The notes under the pieces: generated by a model
Told to the model about the DNA's origin: nothing
What the model saw: the letters and a program-made list of their open reading frames with translations, nothing else
Databases searched by the model: none
Program-made: the position numbers and the translations under genes
Source of the DNA: Gp6-AA40 sp035571515
Lineage (GTDB): Bacteria; Acidobacteriota; Vicinamibacteria; Vicinamibacterales; UBA2999
Reading direction: 5' to 3'
Assembly (NCBI GenBank): GCA_035571515.1
Contig: DATNCQ010000099.1
Location: 1 to 64,000 of the forward strand
Length of the DNA stretch: 64,000 nt
Part shown: positions 52,791 through 60,189 of the stretch, in pieces
How positions within the stretch are numbered: position 1 is the first letter of the stretch
Layout of the letters: the number at the start of each line of letters is the position of its first letter

Positions 52791-53276
52791 ATGGTCTGGG
52801 ACACACTGCAGCCGTACGTGACACGCCTCGGCAACACGCCGTTCGCGCTGTGGCTCGGCATGTCGACGTGGCGGATCGCGGGCCTGCTCACCGTGCATTT
52901 GTTCGGGTTGACGCTGCTGCTCGGGACGGTGGTGCTCTCGTCGCTGAACCTGCTGGGGCTGTTCCAGCCCGGCAAACCGCCGGCGCAGGTGCGCCGCGAG
53001 ATGCAGCCAGTCATGCTGATCGGCCTGGCGATCATGCTCGCGAGCGGCGCCCTGATCTTCACCGGCGGGGCGGAAGCGTACTTTGCGGGCTACTGGTTCC
53101 GGTTGAAGATGCTGCTGCTGCTCGTGGCGGTGACGTTCCAACTCACGATCTACCAGCTCGTCTCGCGCCGCGCGGCGCCGCGGCTGCCGCGCATCGCGCA
53201 GCGGCTGGCTGGCGCCGTCATGTTGCTGCTCTGGTTCGGCGTCGCGTGCGCGGGGCGCGCGATCGCCTTTTTCTAG
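52791..53276 (+). CDS. DUF6644-like integral membrane protein
   Basis: A 161-aa protein with four predicted helices. It starts VWDTLQPYVTRLGNTPFALWLG, then MSTWRIAGLLTVHLFGLTLLLG with the conserved TM1 His and SSLNLLGLF in place of 'DLRLLG'. It ends RAIAFF. It is the first gene of a forward operon with the MBL hydrolase 9 bp downstream, then Gfo/Idh and MFS genes. Coupling with an exported hydrolase suggests a membrane partner for periplasmic reactions. Confidence 0.72.
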   Translation: MVWDTLQPYVTRLGNTPFALWLGMSTWRIAGLLTVHLFGLTLLLGTVVLSSLNLLGLFQPGKPPAQVRREMQPVMLIGLAIMLASGALIFTGGAEAYFAGYWFRLKMLLLLVAVTFQLTIYQLVSRRAAPRLPRIAQRLAGAVMLLLWFGVACAGRAIAFF

Positions 53277-53285
53277 GATCGGCCG

Positions 53286-54194
53286 ATGCACCTGCGCGCG
53301 ATCGTGATGCGGCGTGTCAAGGCCGCCGTCCTCGTGGCGACCGTCATCCTGGCTGCCGAAGGCGGTCTCGCGCAGCAGCCGCAGGTGCAGACGCCCGCGG
53401 CGCCGGCGCCGCCGCCGACGCTCGTGAAGATCCGCGACGACATCTACGTCATTCAGAACGTCAACCACATCGTCGCGGAAATCGGGCAGAACGGCGGCAA
53501 CATCACGCTGCTGCTGACCAATGACGGCGTCGTGCTGATCGACACCAAGAACGAACGGATGCACGACGACGTGGTGGCAAAAATCCGCACGCTGACGGAC
53601 AAGCCGATCAGGTACGCTGTGCTGACGCACAACCATGCGGACCACTCCGGCGGAGCGGCGCGCCTGCAGGCGGACGGCGTCACCATCGTTGGCTCCGCCG
53701 GCACGCGCGAGAACATGGTGCGTGGCAACCAGCCAGGGGCGCCGCAGATTGCCTACTCCGGCTCGTCGCAGATTGTGCTCGGGGGGAAGGAGCTCCAGCT
53801 GCGGGAGCTGCGCGGCCACACCCGCGGCGACACGGTGGTCATGATTCCGTCGGCGCGCGTCGTGGCCGCCGGCGATCTGGTGACGACGCCCGATACGATT
53901 CCGCCGATCGTCAACTACGGGGACGGCGGCAGCTGGTCGGACCTGGGACGCGCGCTCGACGAGGTGGCGCGCCTCGATTTCGATACGCTGATCGGCGGAC
54001 ACGGACCGCCGCTGACGAAGGCCCAGTTTCTCGAGTTCCGCGACCGCATCGCGGCGATTCGCGAGCGCGTGCGAGCGTTGAACCGCGAGCGGAAGAGCCA
54101 GGACGAGATCACACAGACGCTCCTGAAAGAGTTCAACTGGGGGACCGGACCCGCGGCGGGCAATATCGCCGGCATGATGCAGGAACTTCGCTAG
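53286..54194 (+). CDS. Secreted MBL-fold hydrolase
   Basis: A 302-aa exported metallo-hydrolase. The signal peptide (VLVATVILAAEGGLAQQ) is followed by a standard MBL fold: THNHADHSGG (HxHxDH intact), RGHTRGD, AAGDLV and GGHGPP. The di-zinc site is complete, unlike the proteins at 27391 and 41812. The family includes lactonases, thiol-ester hydrolases and lactamases; the substrate cannot be told. It is located between a DUF6644 gene and a Gfo/Idh gene, where lactone opening would be logical. Confidence 0.87.
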   Translation: MHLRAIVMRRVKAAVLVATVILAAEGGLAQQPQVQTPAAPAPPPTLVKIRDDIYVIQNVNHIVAEIGQNGGNITLLLTNDGVVLIDTKNERMHDDVVAKIRTLTDKPIRYAVLTHNHADHSGGAARLQADGVTIVGSAGTRENMVRGNQPGAPQIAYSGSSQIVLGGKELQLRELRGHTRGDTVVMIPSARVVAAGDLVTTPDTIPPIVNYGDGGSWSDLGRALDEVARLDFDTLIGGHGPPLTKAQFLEFRDRIAAIRERVRALNRERKSQDEITQTLLKEFNWGTGPAAGNIAGMMQELR

Positions 54195-54266
54195 GCCGAC
54201 CTGAAGGTCGGCCTCTACGTACACGAGGCTACGGAGCACGAGGCTAGGGACACGAGGCACACGGCA
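54194..54266. repeat. Palindromic repeat (CTACGT family) plus CACGAGGC words
   Basis: GGCCGACC/GGTCGGCC around TGAA then TCTACGT (54194-54221), beginning at the last base of the MBL stop codon. It is followed by three CACGAGGC words to 54266. The element ends just before the Gfo/Idh start. Confidence 0.85.
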
Positions 54267-54267
54267 C

Positions 54268-55329
54268 ATGAAGCAGATCAACGTGGGAATCATCGGGACC
54301 GGCTGGTGCGGCGGCATCCGCGCCGTGGCGTCGGCGTCGAGCCCGTGGGTCAAGGAACTGCACATCGCCGAGACCCGCGAGGAGCGGCTCAAGGAGGTGG
54401 CGGCGCAGACCCACCCGGTCACGGCGACGAGCGACTACCGGCGCATCATCGAGAACCCGTCCATCGACGCGGTCATGATTTCGACGACGCCGGAGGGGAC
54501 GCATTACCCGTTTGCGAAGGAAGCGATGCTCGCCGGCAAGCACGTGTTTCTCGAGAAGCCGATCGCCATCGAGCTGGCCGAGGCCGACGACCTGATTCAC
54601 CTCTCGCGGGAGAGGAACCTGCGGTTCACCATCGGCTACTCGCAGCGGTTCAACCCGAAGTTCGCCTACGTCAAGCGCTCGCTCGAAGACGGCACGATTG
54701 GCGAACCGGTCAGCGCGCTGGTCAGCCGGCACATCACCCGCAACCTCGGCAAGAAGATCAGCGGCCGCGTGAAGCTCTCGCCCGCGGCCATGGAATCGAC
54801 GCACGATCTCGACTTCGTGCTGTGGTGTCTCGAGCCCCGCAAGCCGATCCGCGTCTACGCGCAGGAAGTGTGGAAGATCATGAAGGCGCAGTACAACGCT
54901 CCTGACTGCGTCTGGATGATCGTCACCATGGACGACGGCACGGTCTTCACCGTCGGCGGCGGCTGGGTGCTGCCGCCGGCCTATCCGAACTTCGCGTCGA
55001 CATGGATCGAGTTCGTCGGCACCGAAGGGGCCTTGATGGTCGACGACACGCATCGCGACGTGTACGTGTCGAACATGAAGAACGGCATCCAGTTCCCGAT
55101 GTCGACCATGCCGGGCGAAAAGGTCAATCACGTGTACGCGGGACCGATGGAGGCCGAGACGCTGCACTTCCTCGAGTGCGTCGCGACCGGCAAGGCGCCG
55201 CTCGTCACCGCCGAACAGGCGCGCATGGTCATGCAGCTCTACAAGGCGGCCGACGAGTCCGTCGAGACCAACCGGCCGGTCGACCTGAGGATCGCCGACG
55301 TGCCAACGCTCGCCACGACCAGCGCGTAG
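54268..55329 (+). CDS. Gfo/Idh/MocA family NAD(P)-dependent oxidoreductase
   Basis: A 353-aa cytoplasmic enzyme. The N-terminal Rossmann motif is VGIIGTGWCGG, followed by the family's VMISTTPEGTHYPFAKEAML and FLEKPIA. The C-terminal alpha/beta half has SQRFNPKFAYVK and ESTHDLDFVLWCLEP. Members oxidise sugars or cyclitols at C2/C3 or epimerise them. Near a DUF1080 gene it may supply 3-keto-sugars. It is part of the 52791 operon, with the transporter 13 bp downstream. Confidence 0.9.
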   Translation: MKQINVGIIGTGWCGGIRAVASASSPWVKELHIAETREERLKEVAAQTHPVTATSDYRRIIENPSIDAVMISTTPEGTHYPFAKEAMLAGKHVFLEKPIAIELAEADDLIHLSRERNLRFTIGYSQRFNPKFAYVKRSLEDGTIGEPVSALVSRHITRNLGKKISGRVKLSPAAMESTHDLDFVLWCLEPRKPIRVYAQEVWKIMKAQYNAPDCVWMIVTMDDGTVFTVGGGWVLPPAYPNFASTWIEFVGTEGALMVDDTHRDVYVSNMKNGIQFPMSTMPGEKVNHVYAGPMEAETLHFLECVATGKAPLVTAEQARMVMQLYKAADESVETNRPVDLRIADVPTLATTSA

Positions 55330-55342
55330 CACGAGGATCACG

Positions 55343-56662
55343 ATGGGGGCTCACGACGCCATCGTCGACGCTGCGCCCCGCGCCGTCAGCCTCGCCACCA
55401 GCGTCACGCGAACGCGCTGGTGGATGCTCGTGCTCTTCAGCCTGATGTACCTGATCTGCTACCTCGATCGGGGCATCATCTCCGTCGCGCAGCCGGAGAT
55501 GCGTCAGGCCTTCGGCCTGACCCTCGGGCAGATGGGCCTCGTGCTCGCCGCATTCACGTGGGCGTATGCGATCGGGCAGATTCCGATCGGGTGGCTTGGC
55601 GATCGGTTCGGGCCCAAGCGCGTGCTCACGGCGCTGATCGTCTCGACGTCGGCGTGCGCGATTCTCACCGGCGCCGCGGTCGGACTCTGGTCGCTCTTCG
55701 CCGCCAGGTTCCTGCTCGGCATCGCCGAGTCCGGCGCCTTCCCGGTCGCGAGCCGCGGCATGCAGCTCTGGTTCGCGCCGTCGGAGCGCGGTCGCATCCA
55801 GGGCGTCACGCACTTCTTCAGCCGGTTTGCGGTCGCAATCACGCCGCTGACGGCCGGCGGCCTGCTCGTCGCCTACGGATTTCGCGTGATGTTCTACGTC
55901 TTCGGCGCGATCGGGTTCCTCTGGGTGGCGGCGTTCATGTGGTTCTACCGTGAGCGGCCGGAGGATCACCCGCGCGTGAGCCGCGCGGAGCTCGCGCACA
56001 TCCGCGGCGTCGACGAGGCCGGGCAGATCAGGTCGGCCGGCGCGGACCGTCCGGTCACCCCGTGGCGCCGCATCCTCACGTCGCCGAACATGTGGTGGAT
56101 TGCGCTCGGCTATGCGTGTTTCTTCTTCGGCACCAACTTCTACCTCACGTGGTATCCGACCTACCTGCGCGAGCACCGCGGCCTGTCGGTGGCGGCGCTC
56201 GGCTTCTGGGGCTCGATTCCGCTCTTCGCGGGGATGGCCGGCGACGTCGTCGGTGGATCGATTTCCGACCTCATTCTGAAGCGCACGCGCAACGCGAAGC
56301 TGGCCCGGCGCGGCGTCGCCGTCCCCGGATTCCTCCTTGCGGGCGTCTTCGTGATTCCGGCAGCGACGGTGAGCGACACGACGCTCTCGATCCTCCTGCT
56401 GGCCACGTCGTTCTTCTTCCTGGAATGGGTGATCGGCCCCGCATGGGCGGTGCCGATGGACGTCGGCGGCCGGTTCAGCGGCACCGTGACCGGCGTCATG
56501 AACATGGCGGGCGCGCTCGCCGCGTCGCTCACGGCGATTGTCTACGGATCGCTCTTCGGCGCGGGTTACTGGGTGGCGCCGTTCCTGGTGAGCGCTGCGG
56601 TCATGGGCCTCGGCGCCCTCATCTGGCTGGTCCTGATCGACCCCGACCGCAGCGTTGCGTGA
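55343..56662 (+). CDS. MFS transporter, ACS-type (sugar-acid symporter-like)
   Basis: A 439-aa protein with 12 predicted helices. TM1 (MLVLFSLMYLICYLDRGII) and the loop GWLGDRFGPKRVL fit the anion:cation symporter branch, which includes hexuronate and glucarate carriers. GIAESGAFPVASRGMQLWF is another ACS signature. It would import a product released in the periplasm, perhaps a sugar acid. It is 13 bp after the Gfo/Idh gene. Its stop lies 1 bp from the convergent MBL stop, leaving no room for a terminator. Confidence 0.88.
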   Translation: MGAHDAIVDAAPRAVSLATSVTRTRWWMLVLFSLMYLICYLDRGIISVAQPEMRQAFGLTLGQMGLVLAAFTWAYAIGQIPIGWLGDRFGPKRVLTALIVSTSACAILTGAAVGLWSLFAARFLLGIAESGAFPVASRGMQLWFAPSERGRIQGVTHFFSRFAVAITPLTAGGLLVAYGFRVMFYVFGAIGFLWVAAFMWFYRERPEDHPRVSRAELAHIRGVDEAGQIRSAGADRPVTPWRRILTSPNMWWIALGYACFFFGTNFYLTWYPTYLREHRGLSVAALGFWGSIPLFAGMAGDVVGGSISDLILKRTRNAKLARRGVAVPGFLLAGVFVIPAATVSDTTLSILLLATSFFFLEWVIGPAWAVPMDVGGRFSGTVTGVMNMAGALAASLTAIVYGSLFGAGYWVAPFLVSAAVMGLGALIWLVLIDPDRSVA

Positions 56663-56663
56663 T

Positions 56664-57653
56664 TTACGTCGATTTGCGGCGCGCGATATTCACTTCGCTG
56701 CACCCGTAGAGCACGTCCATGAATTTCTGGTAGTTCGCCTTCCCGACGACGAACGGGTTCGGGTCGCCCTTCTTGCGCGCCTGCAGCTTCTCGATGTTCG
56801 CGCGGAGCGGCAGCATCAACGGGTGGTTCTGCAGCGCGACCTCGACCCCCGCCTTCTTCGTCTCGGCGCGGAAGTGCTCGACTGATTTGAGGTAAGTGGC
56901 AAGCCCTTCGTCCGAGATCGGGCCGGGCGTGAGGATGGTACCGCCGTAGAGGGCCGCCATCCGCGTCTTGCCGTTGTCCTTGACCGGGAAGATGTAGCCG
57001 AGCGCGCCGGGTGTGTGGCCGGGAATCGAGACCGGCATCACTTTGAAGTCGCCGAGCACGATGGGCTGTCCTTCGGTGACGATCTGATCGTGCTTCGGCA
57101 GCCCCTGCGGCGGCGCGGGCGGCTGGCCGTTGCGGCCGGCGGGCGGATGCTCCATGAAGTCCCAGTCGACGGACGACAGGTAGACCTTCGTTCCGTAGTG
57201 CTCCTGGAAGTACGGCGAGTTGCCGAAATGGTCGGCGTGGCCGTGGCCGAGCAGGATCATCTTGACGTCGGCCGGATTGAGACCGAGCGCCTGGAACCCG
57301 GGCAGCAGCTGATTGTTCAGGAACGCCGTGCCGAGCGAATCGAACATCAGCAGCCCGGCGGAGGTCTGCACGACGTAGACGACGGTGCCCTCGTTGCCGA
57401 TCGCGTAGACGTTGTCGAAGATCTTCGTCGGTGGAATCGCCGGGTCGGTGGCGGCGTTGGCGCGCGGCGCCTCGCACCAGAAGTGCGCCGCCTGTCCGAA
57501 CGCCGTCCCGCCAGCCTTCTTGGTCTTCTCGACCATCGCCTGCACCTCCGGCGAGTCGGGCTTCGGCGGCGCGGCGGCGGGCGCCTGGGCGAGCGCCGCG
57601 ATCGGCAGCGCGGCGGCGACGACGAAACTACGGGCGAGGGTGGACAGCGACAT
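56664..57653 (-). CDS. Secreted MBL-fold hydrolase, subclass B3-like
   Basis: A 329-aa exported metallo-hydrolase. The signal peptide ends ALPIAALAQA. It has GHGHADHFG (complete HxHxDH), IPGHTPGALGY and QNHPLM. Gly replaces the Asp of the usual AGD motif (ALYGGT), as expected for B3-type beta-lactamases, where Zn2 uses D120/H121/H263. It could hydrolyse a cyclic amide or ester; antibiotic resistance is only one option. A LacI-type palindrome lies 41 bp upstream of its start. Confidence 0.87.
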   Translation of the reverse strand: MSLSTLARSFVVAAALPIAALAQAPAAAPPKPDSPEVQAMVEKTKKAGGTAFGQAAHFWCEAPRANAATDPAIPPTKIFDNVYAIGNEGTVVYVVQTSAGLLMFDSLGTAFLNNQLLPGFQALGLNPADVKMILLGHGHADHFGNSPYFQEHYGTKVYLSSVDWDFMEHPPAGRNGQPPAPPQGLPKHDQIVTEGQPIVLGDFKVMPVSIPGHTPGALGYIFPVKDNGKTRMAALYGGTILTPGPISDEGLATYLKSVEHFRAETKKAGVEVALQNHPLMLPLRANIEKLQARKKGDPNPFVVGKANYQKFMDVLYGCSEVNIARRKST

Positions 57654-57693
57654 TGGGCGTCCTCCAGGAGCGCGGCCGCGGGAGCGGCCGTCG

Positions 57694-57707
57694 TGAAATC
57701 GTTTACG
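57694..57707. promoter_or_regulatory. LacI-type operator 6
   Basis: TGAAATCGTTTACG lies 41 bp upstream of the MBL start at 57653. Its TGAAATCGTTT half is the same as that of operator 4. It also lies only 28 bp beyond the stop of the DUF6152 gene at 57735. Confidence 0.58.
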
Positions 57708-57734
57708 CGTCTTCCGGCGCGGGACTATAGCATG

Positions 57735-58142
57735 TCAACGCGGCAGGCGGGACACGCGCGGGCTGGTGCCGATCTGCTCGTAGAGCAGGCCGTCGGCGGG
57801 CCGCTCGAGCCGCCAGACATACAGCAGCGGCGTCCGGTCGCGCCCCGGGCTGCCGCTGACGATGACGCGATCGCCGGCCTTGAACGTCGTCGCCGTGAGC
57901 CCGATGTCGAGCAGCTCCCACCGGTTGTCCAGCTCCGCCTTCCACGACTGCGCCGCGCCGCCGGCGTCGCGGACGTCCACCATCACGAACGGATGCGGGT
58001 TGACGAACTGGAACTGCGCGATGACACCGTCGAGCGTGACCCGCCGGCCCTGGTCGTACATCCCGGCGATCGAATGATGAGCCTCCGCCGCGGCACAGCA
58101 GGCGAGCGCGATGACCAGCGCCGGCCGCAGGCCGCGCGGCAT
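57735..58142 (-). CDS. DUF6152 family secreted protein
   Basis: A 135-aa exported protein. The signal peptide ends CAAAEA, followed by HHSIAGMYD (His22-23). FVNPHPFV puts His50 at mature position 29. The C-terminus (LLYVWRLERPADGLLYEQ) parallels the 'LRLVTLKRPKDG' end of other copies. Its ATG overlaps the DUF1080 stop as TGATG, so the two are translationally coupled, which links DUF6152 to keto-glycoside chemistry. Confidence 0.82.
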   Translation of the reverse strand: MPRGLRPALVIALACCAAAEAHHSIAGMYDQGRRVTLDGVIAQFQFVNPHPFVMVDVRDAGGAAQSWKAELDNRWELLDIGLTATTFKAGDRVIVSGSPGRDRTPLLYVWRLERPADGLLYEQIGTSPRVSRLPR

Positions 58143-58714
58143 CAGAGCGGCCTCACCTGCACGTTGCGGAACTTCACCACGCCCGCGCCGTACTGGAGCG
58201 CGAACGGCCCGCGCGCGTGCTTGGCGTCGTCGGCCTCGGCCGTCTTGACGCCGTTGAGCGTGATGACCATGTGCGACCCCTGCGCGCGGATCTCGTACGT
58301 GTTCCACTTGCCGCCCGCCTTGATCGGCGTCGCCACTTTCGCCACGTTGACGATGGCGCCGGTGCCGTAGGTGGGATCGGGGCGCGTGTCGAAGATGTTC
58401 ACCTCGTAGCAGGCGTCGGCGCCCGGCATCTGCGCGTTCGCGCAGCGGATGAAGATGCCGCTGTTGGCGGGCGTGTCCACCCAGAACTCCGCCTTGATCT
58501 CGAAGTCGCCGTACGGCTGCTTCGTGACCAGGTAGCCGCCCATACCCTTGTCGGCCTGCAGGACGCCGTCCACGATCGTCCAGTTGGCGTCGCCGACCTT
58601 GTTGAAGTTGTCGAGGTTCTTGCCGTCGAACAGCGTCGTAAACCCGCCGCCGCGCTGCGCGGACAGCGTGAGCGACGCCGCGAGGACGAGGGTCAACACG
58701 ACGAAGCGTTTCAT
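58142..58714 (-). CDS. DUF1080 (3-keto-disaccharide hydrolase-like) secreted protein
   Basis: A 190-aa exported jelly-roll protein. The signal peptide ends SLTLSAQ. The DUF1080 pattern is clear: FTTLFDGKNLDNFNKVGDANW, GVLQADKGMGGYLVTKQPYGDFEIKAEFW and NSGIFIRC. Family members include enzymes acting on 3-keto-disaccharides or glycosides. AAGGAG precedes the ATG by 6 nt. It is coupled to the DUF6152 gene. With Gfo/Idh (54268) it suggests a route through C3-oxidised glycosides. Confidence 0.9.
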   Translation of the reverse strand: MKRFVVLTLVLAASLTLSAQRGGGFTTLFDGKNLDNFNKVGDANWTIVDGVLQADKGMGGYLVTKQPYGDFEIKAEFWVDTPANSGIFIRCANAQMPGADACYEVNIFDTRPDPTYGTGAIVNVAKVATPIKAGGKWNTYEIRAQGSHMVITLNGVKTAEADDAKHARGPFALQYGAGVVKFRNVQVRPL

Positions 58715-58726
58715 GATCAACTCCTT

Positions 58727-58825
58727 GGGCCGACCTGAAGGTCGGCCCCTGCGTCTCTCTAATGCGTGAAAATCGGCCCCTACGTCCCCATCACAACGAC
58801 GTAGAGGCGGACCTTCAGGTCCGCC
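58727..58825. repeat. Palindromic repeats in both orientations (CTACGT family)
   Basis: A forward copy (58727-58754, GGGCCGACC/GGTCGGCCC then CTGCGT) and a half copy ending CCCCTACGT (58771-58785) are followed by an inverted copy (58798-58825, ACGTAGA then GGCGGACC/GGTCCGCC). The inverted copy ends on the first base of the reverse-complemented stop codon of the GlcG-like gene. Confidence 0.88.
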
Positions 58826-59316
58826 TACCTCAATGAACTCGCGACCGAGGCGAGCGCCGCGCGCGCGCACTTCTCGTCGCCTTCCTGGTTGGGGGAACCG
58901 CTGATGCCGATGGCGCCAATGGTGTCGGTGCCGACGTTGATCGGCAGCCCGCCGCCGAGCGGGATGATGTCCACGAGGAATCGCTGGCCCGAGAGCTCGG
59001 TGGGCCCGTTGGTGCGCTTGGCCACGTCCATCGACGGCACCTTGAAGGTGCGCGAGGTGTAGGCCTTGCGTCGGGCGAGGTCCGCGTTGTGCGGGTTCGC
59101 CGTGTCGGCGCGCAGCAGCACCTTGAGGTCGCCGGCGCGGTCGACGACCGCGGCCGTCACGTCGAAGCCGTCGGCCTTGCACTGCGCCATCGCGGCGTTG
59201 GCGATCTGCAGCGCGAGCTGCAGCGAGATGTTGCGCTCCGTGAGGATCTGCCCCTGGGCCATCATCGGCACCGCGGCGGCAATCGCCGCGGCCACGAGCA
59301 CGGTCTTGAGCTGCAC
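58825..59316 (-). CDS. GlcG/HbpS-like (DUF336) secreted protein
   Basis: A 163-aa exported protein. The signal peptide (TVLVAAAIAAAVPMMAQ) is followed by the GlcG/HbpS fold: IANAAMAQCKADGFDVTAAVVD, GDLKVLLRAD, ARRKAYTSRTF and the end INVGTDTIGAIGISGSPNQEGDEKCARAA. Family members bind heme or cobalamin or occur in glycolate and redox-sensing loci. The GTG start follows AAGGAGG by 6 nt. A palindromic repeat abuts the stop. Confidence 0.88.
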   Translation of the reverse strand: MQLKTVLVAAAIAAAVPMMAQGQILTERNISLQLALQIANAAMAQCKADGFDVTAAVVDRAGDLKVLLRADTANPHNADLARRKAYTSRTFKVPSMDVAKRTNGPTELSGQRFLVDIIPLGGGLPINVGTDTIGAIGISGSPNQEGDEKCARAALASVASSLR

Positions 59317-59375
59317 GTTCGGCCTCCTTCGCGTGGAAAGGCGACGCCATGATAGCGCAGGGCGCCGCCCGCGCT

Positions 59376-60086
59376 TCAGCGGCCGAGTGCCTTGGCCAGG
59401 GAGATCGGCGCGAACACGAGGACCGGCGATCGCTCGTCGCCAAACCACAAATGGAGGTCCCCGGCCACCAGCCGCACGCTCGGCATCGGCTGCCGGTGGG
59501 CGTCGGCCGGCCAGGGCGTCCGCAGCGCGATCGCAATCGCGTCCTGGACGTCGCTGAGCGCGCTCAAGACGACCGACGCGATGTGCGCCGGCGACTGGCC
59601 GAGGCTGTCGAGGAGGAGCCCGACGGACGTGGCGCCGATGACGCGGCCTTCGTGGAGCACCTGCAGGGAGCCGTCGCGGCCCTCGATCGAAAACCCTTCT
59701 GGCACGTCCCGGGCGAGCGACTTCGCCAGCGCGGCACTCAGGCGCGCGGCGAGATCACGGTGCTCCGGCGGTGGGTGCGGTGCGTCGCCGCCGACCGTGG
59801 CATCCATCGACAGCCGCAGCGTCGCGACAGTGCGAATGTTGAACTGGCCGTCGATGTTGTCGATGTCGACGAGGCTGCCTTCGGAGATGCCGAGCTGCTC
59901 GGCAAGCCAGGGCTTGATCGTGATGATCAGGAACTGGTCGTCGGAGGTCGCGATGCGCCCCGCCGCCGCGGCGAGCGCCGCGCCGCCCGCGGCGAGCGGA
60001 ATGCGCAGCGTCAACTCGCCGTTGATGCGCTCGACGGGTCCAGTCAGCGAGACGGGCGGTTTCGTCTCGTCGCCAGCGTCAACCAT
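59376..60086 (-). CDS. Protein of unknown function, 236 aa
   Basis: I do not recognise this protein. It is cytoplasmic by sequence (no signal or membrane helix). The N-terminal half reads as beta strands with GELTLRIPLAAGG, IITIKPWLAEQLGISEGSLVDIDNI, a DUF-like AbrB-ish segment. The C-terminal half has GATSVGLLLDSLGQSPAHIASVVLSALSDVQDAI and ends LVFAPISLAKALGR. A repeat element upstream separates it from the MBL gene. It has no operon partner. Confidence 0.6.
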   Translation of the reverse strand: MVDAGDETKPPVSLTGPVERINGELTLRIPLAAGGAALAAAAGRIATSDDQFLIITIKPWLAEQLGISEGSLVDIDNIDGQFNIRTVATLRLSMDATVGGDAPHPPPEHRDLAARLSAALAKSLARDVPEGFSIEGRDGSLQVLHEGRVIGATSVGLLLDSLGQSPAHIASVVLSALSDVQDAIAIALRTPWPADAHRQPMPSVRLVAGDLHLWFGDERSPVLVFAPISLAKALGR

Positions 60087-60110
60087 GGCTCTACCGATAG
60101 ACCGTCAGTC

Positions 60111-60189
60111 GGCAGCGGGCAGCGGGCAGCGGGCAGCTGGCAGTGAGTGGCAGAAAATCTCTACCTGCCCACTGCCCACTGCCCACTGA
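60111..60189. repeat. Inverted element of GGCAGCGGGCAGC / CCCACTGCCCACTG words
   Basis: The left arm has tandem GGCAGCGGGCAGC words (60111-60150). The right arm has TGCCCACTGCCCACTGCCCA (60165-60189). Together they form an imperfect hairpin. The right arm ends at the stop codon of the MBL gene at 60190. Confidence 0.8.

Noticed and set aside
60111..60189. Tandem short repeats that could suggest a CRISPR
   Set aside because: The units are 7-14 bp words without unique spacers, and the two halves are complementary. It is a hairpin array, and no cas genes are present.
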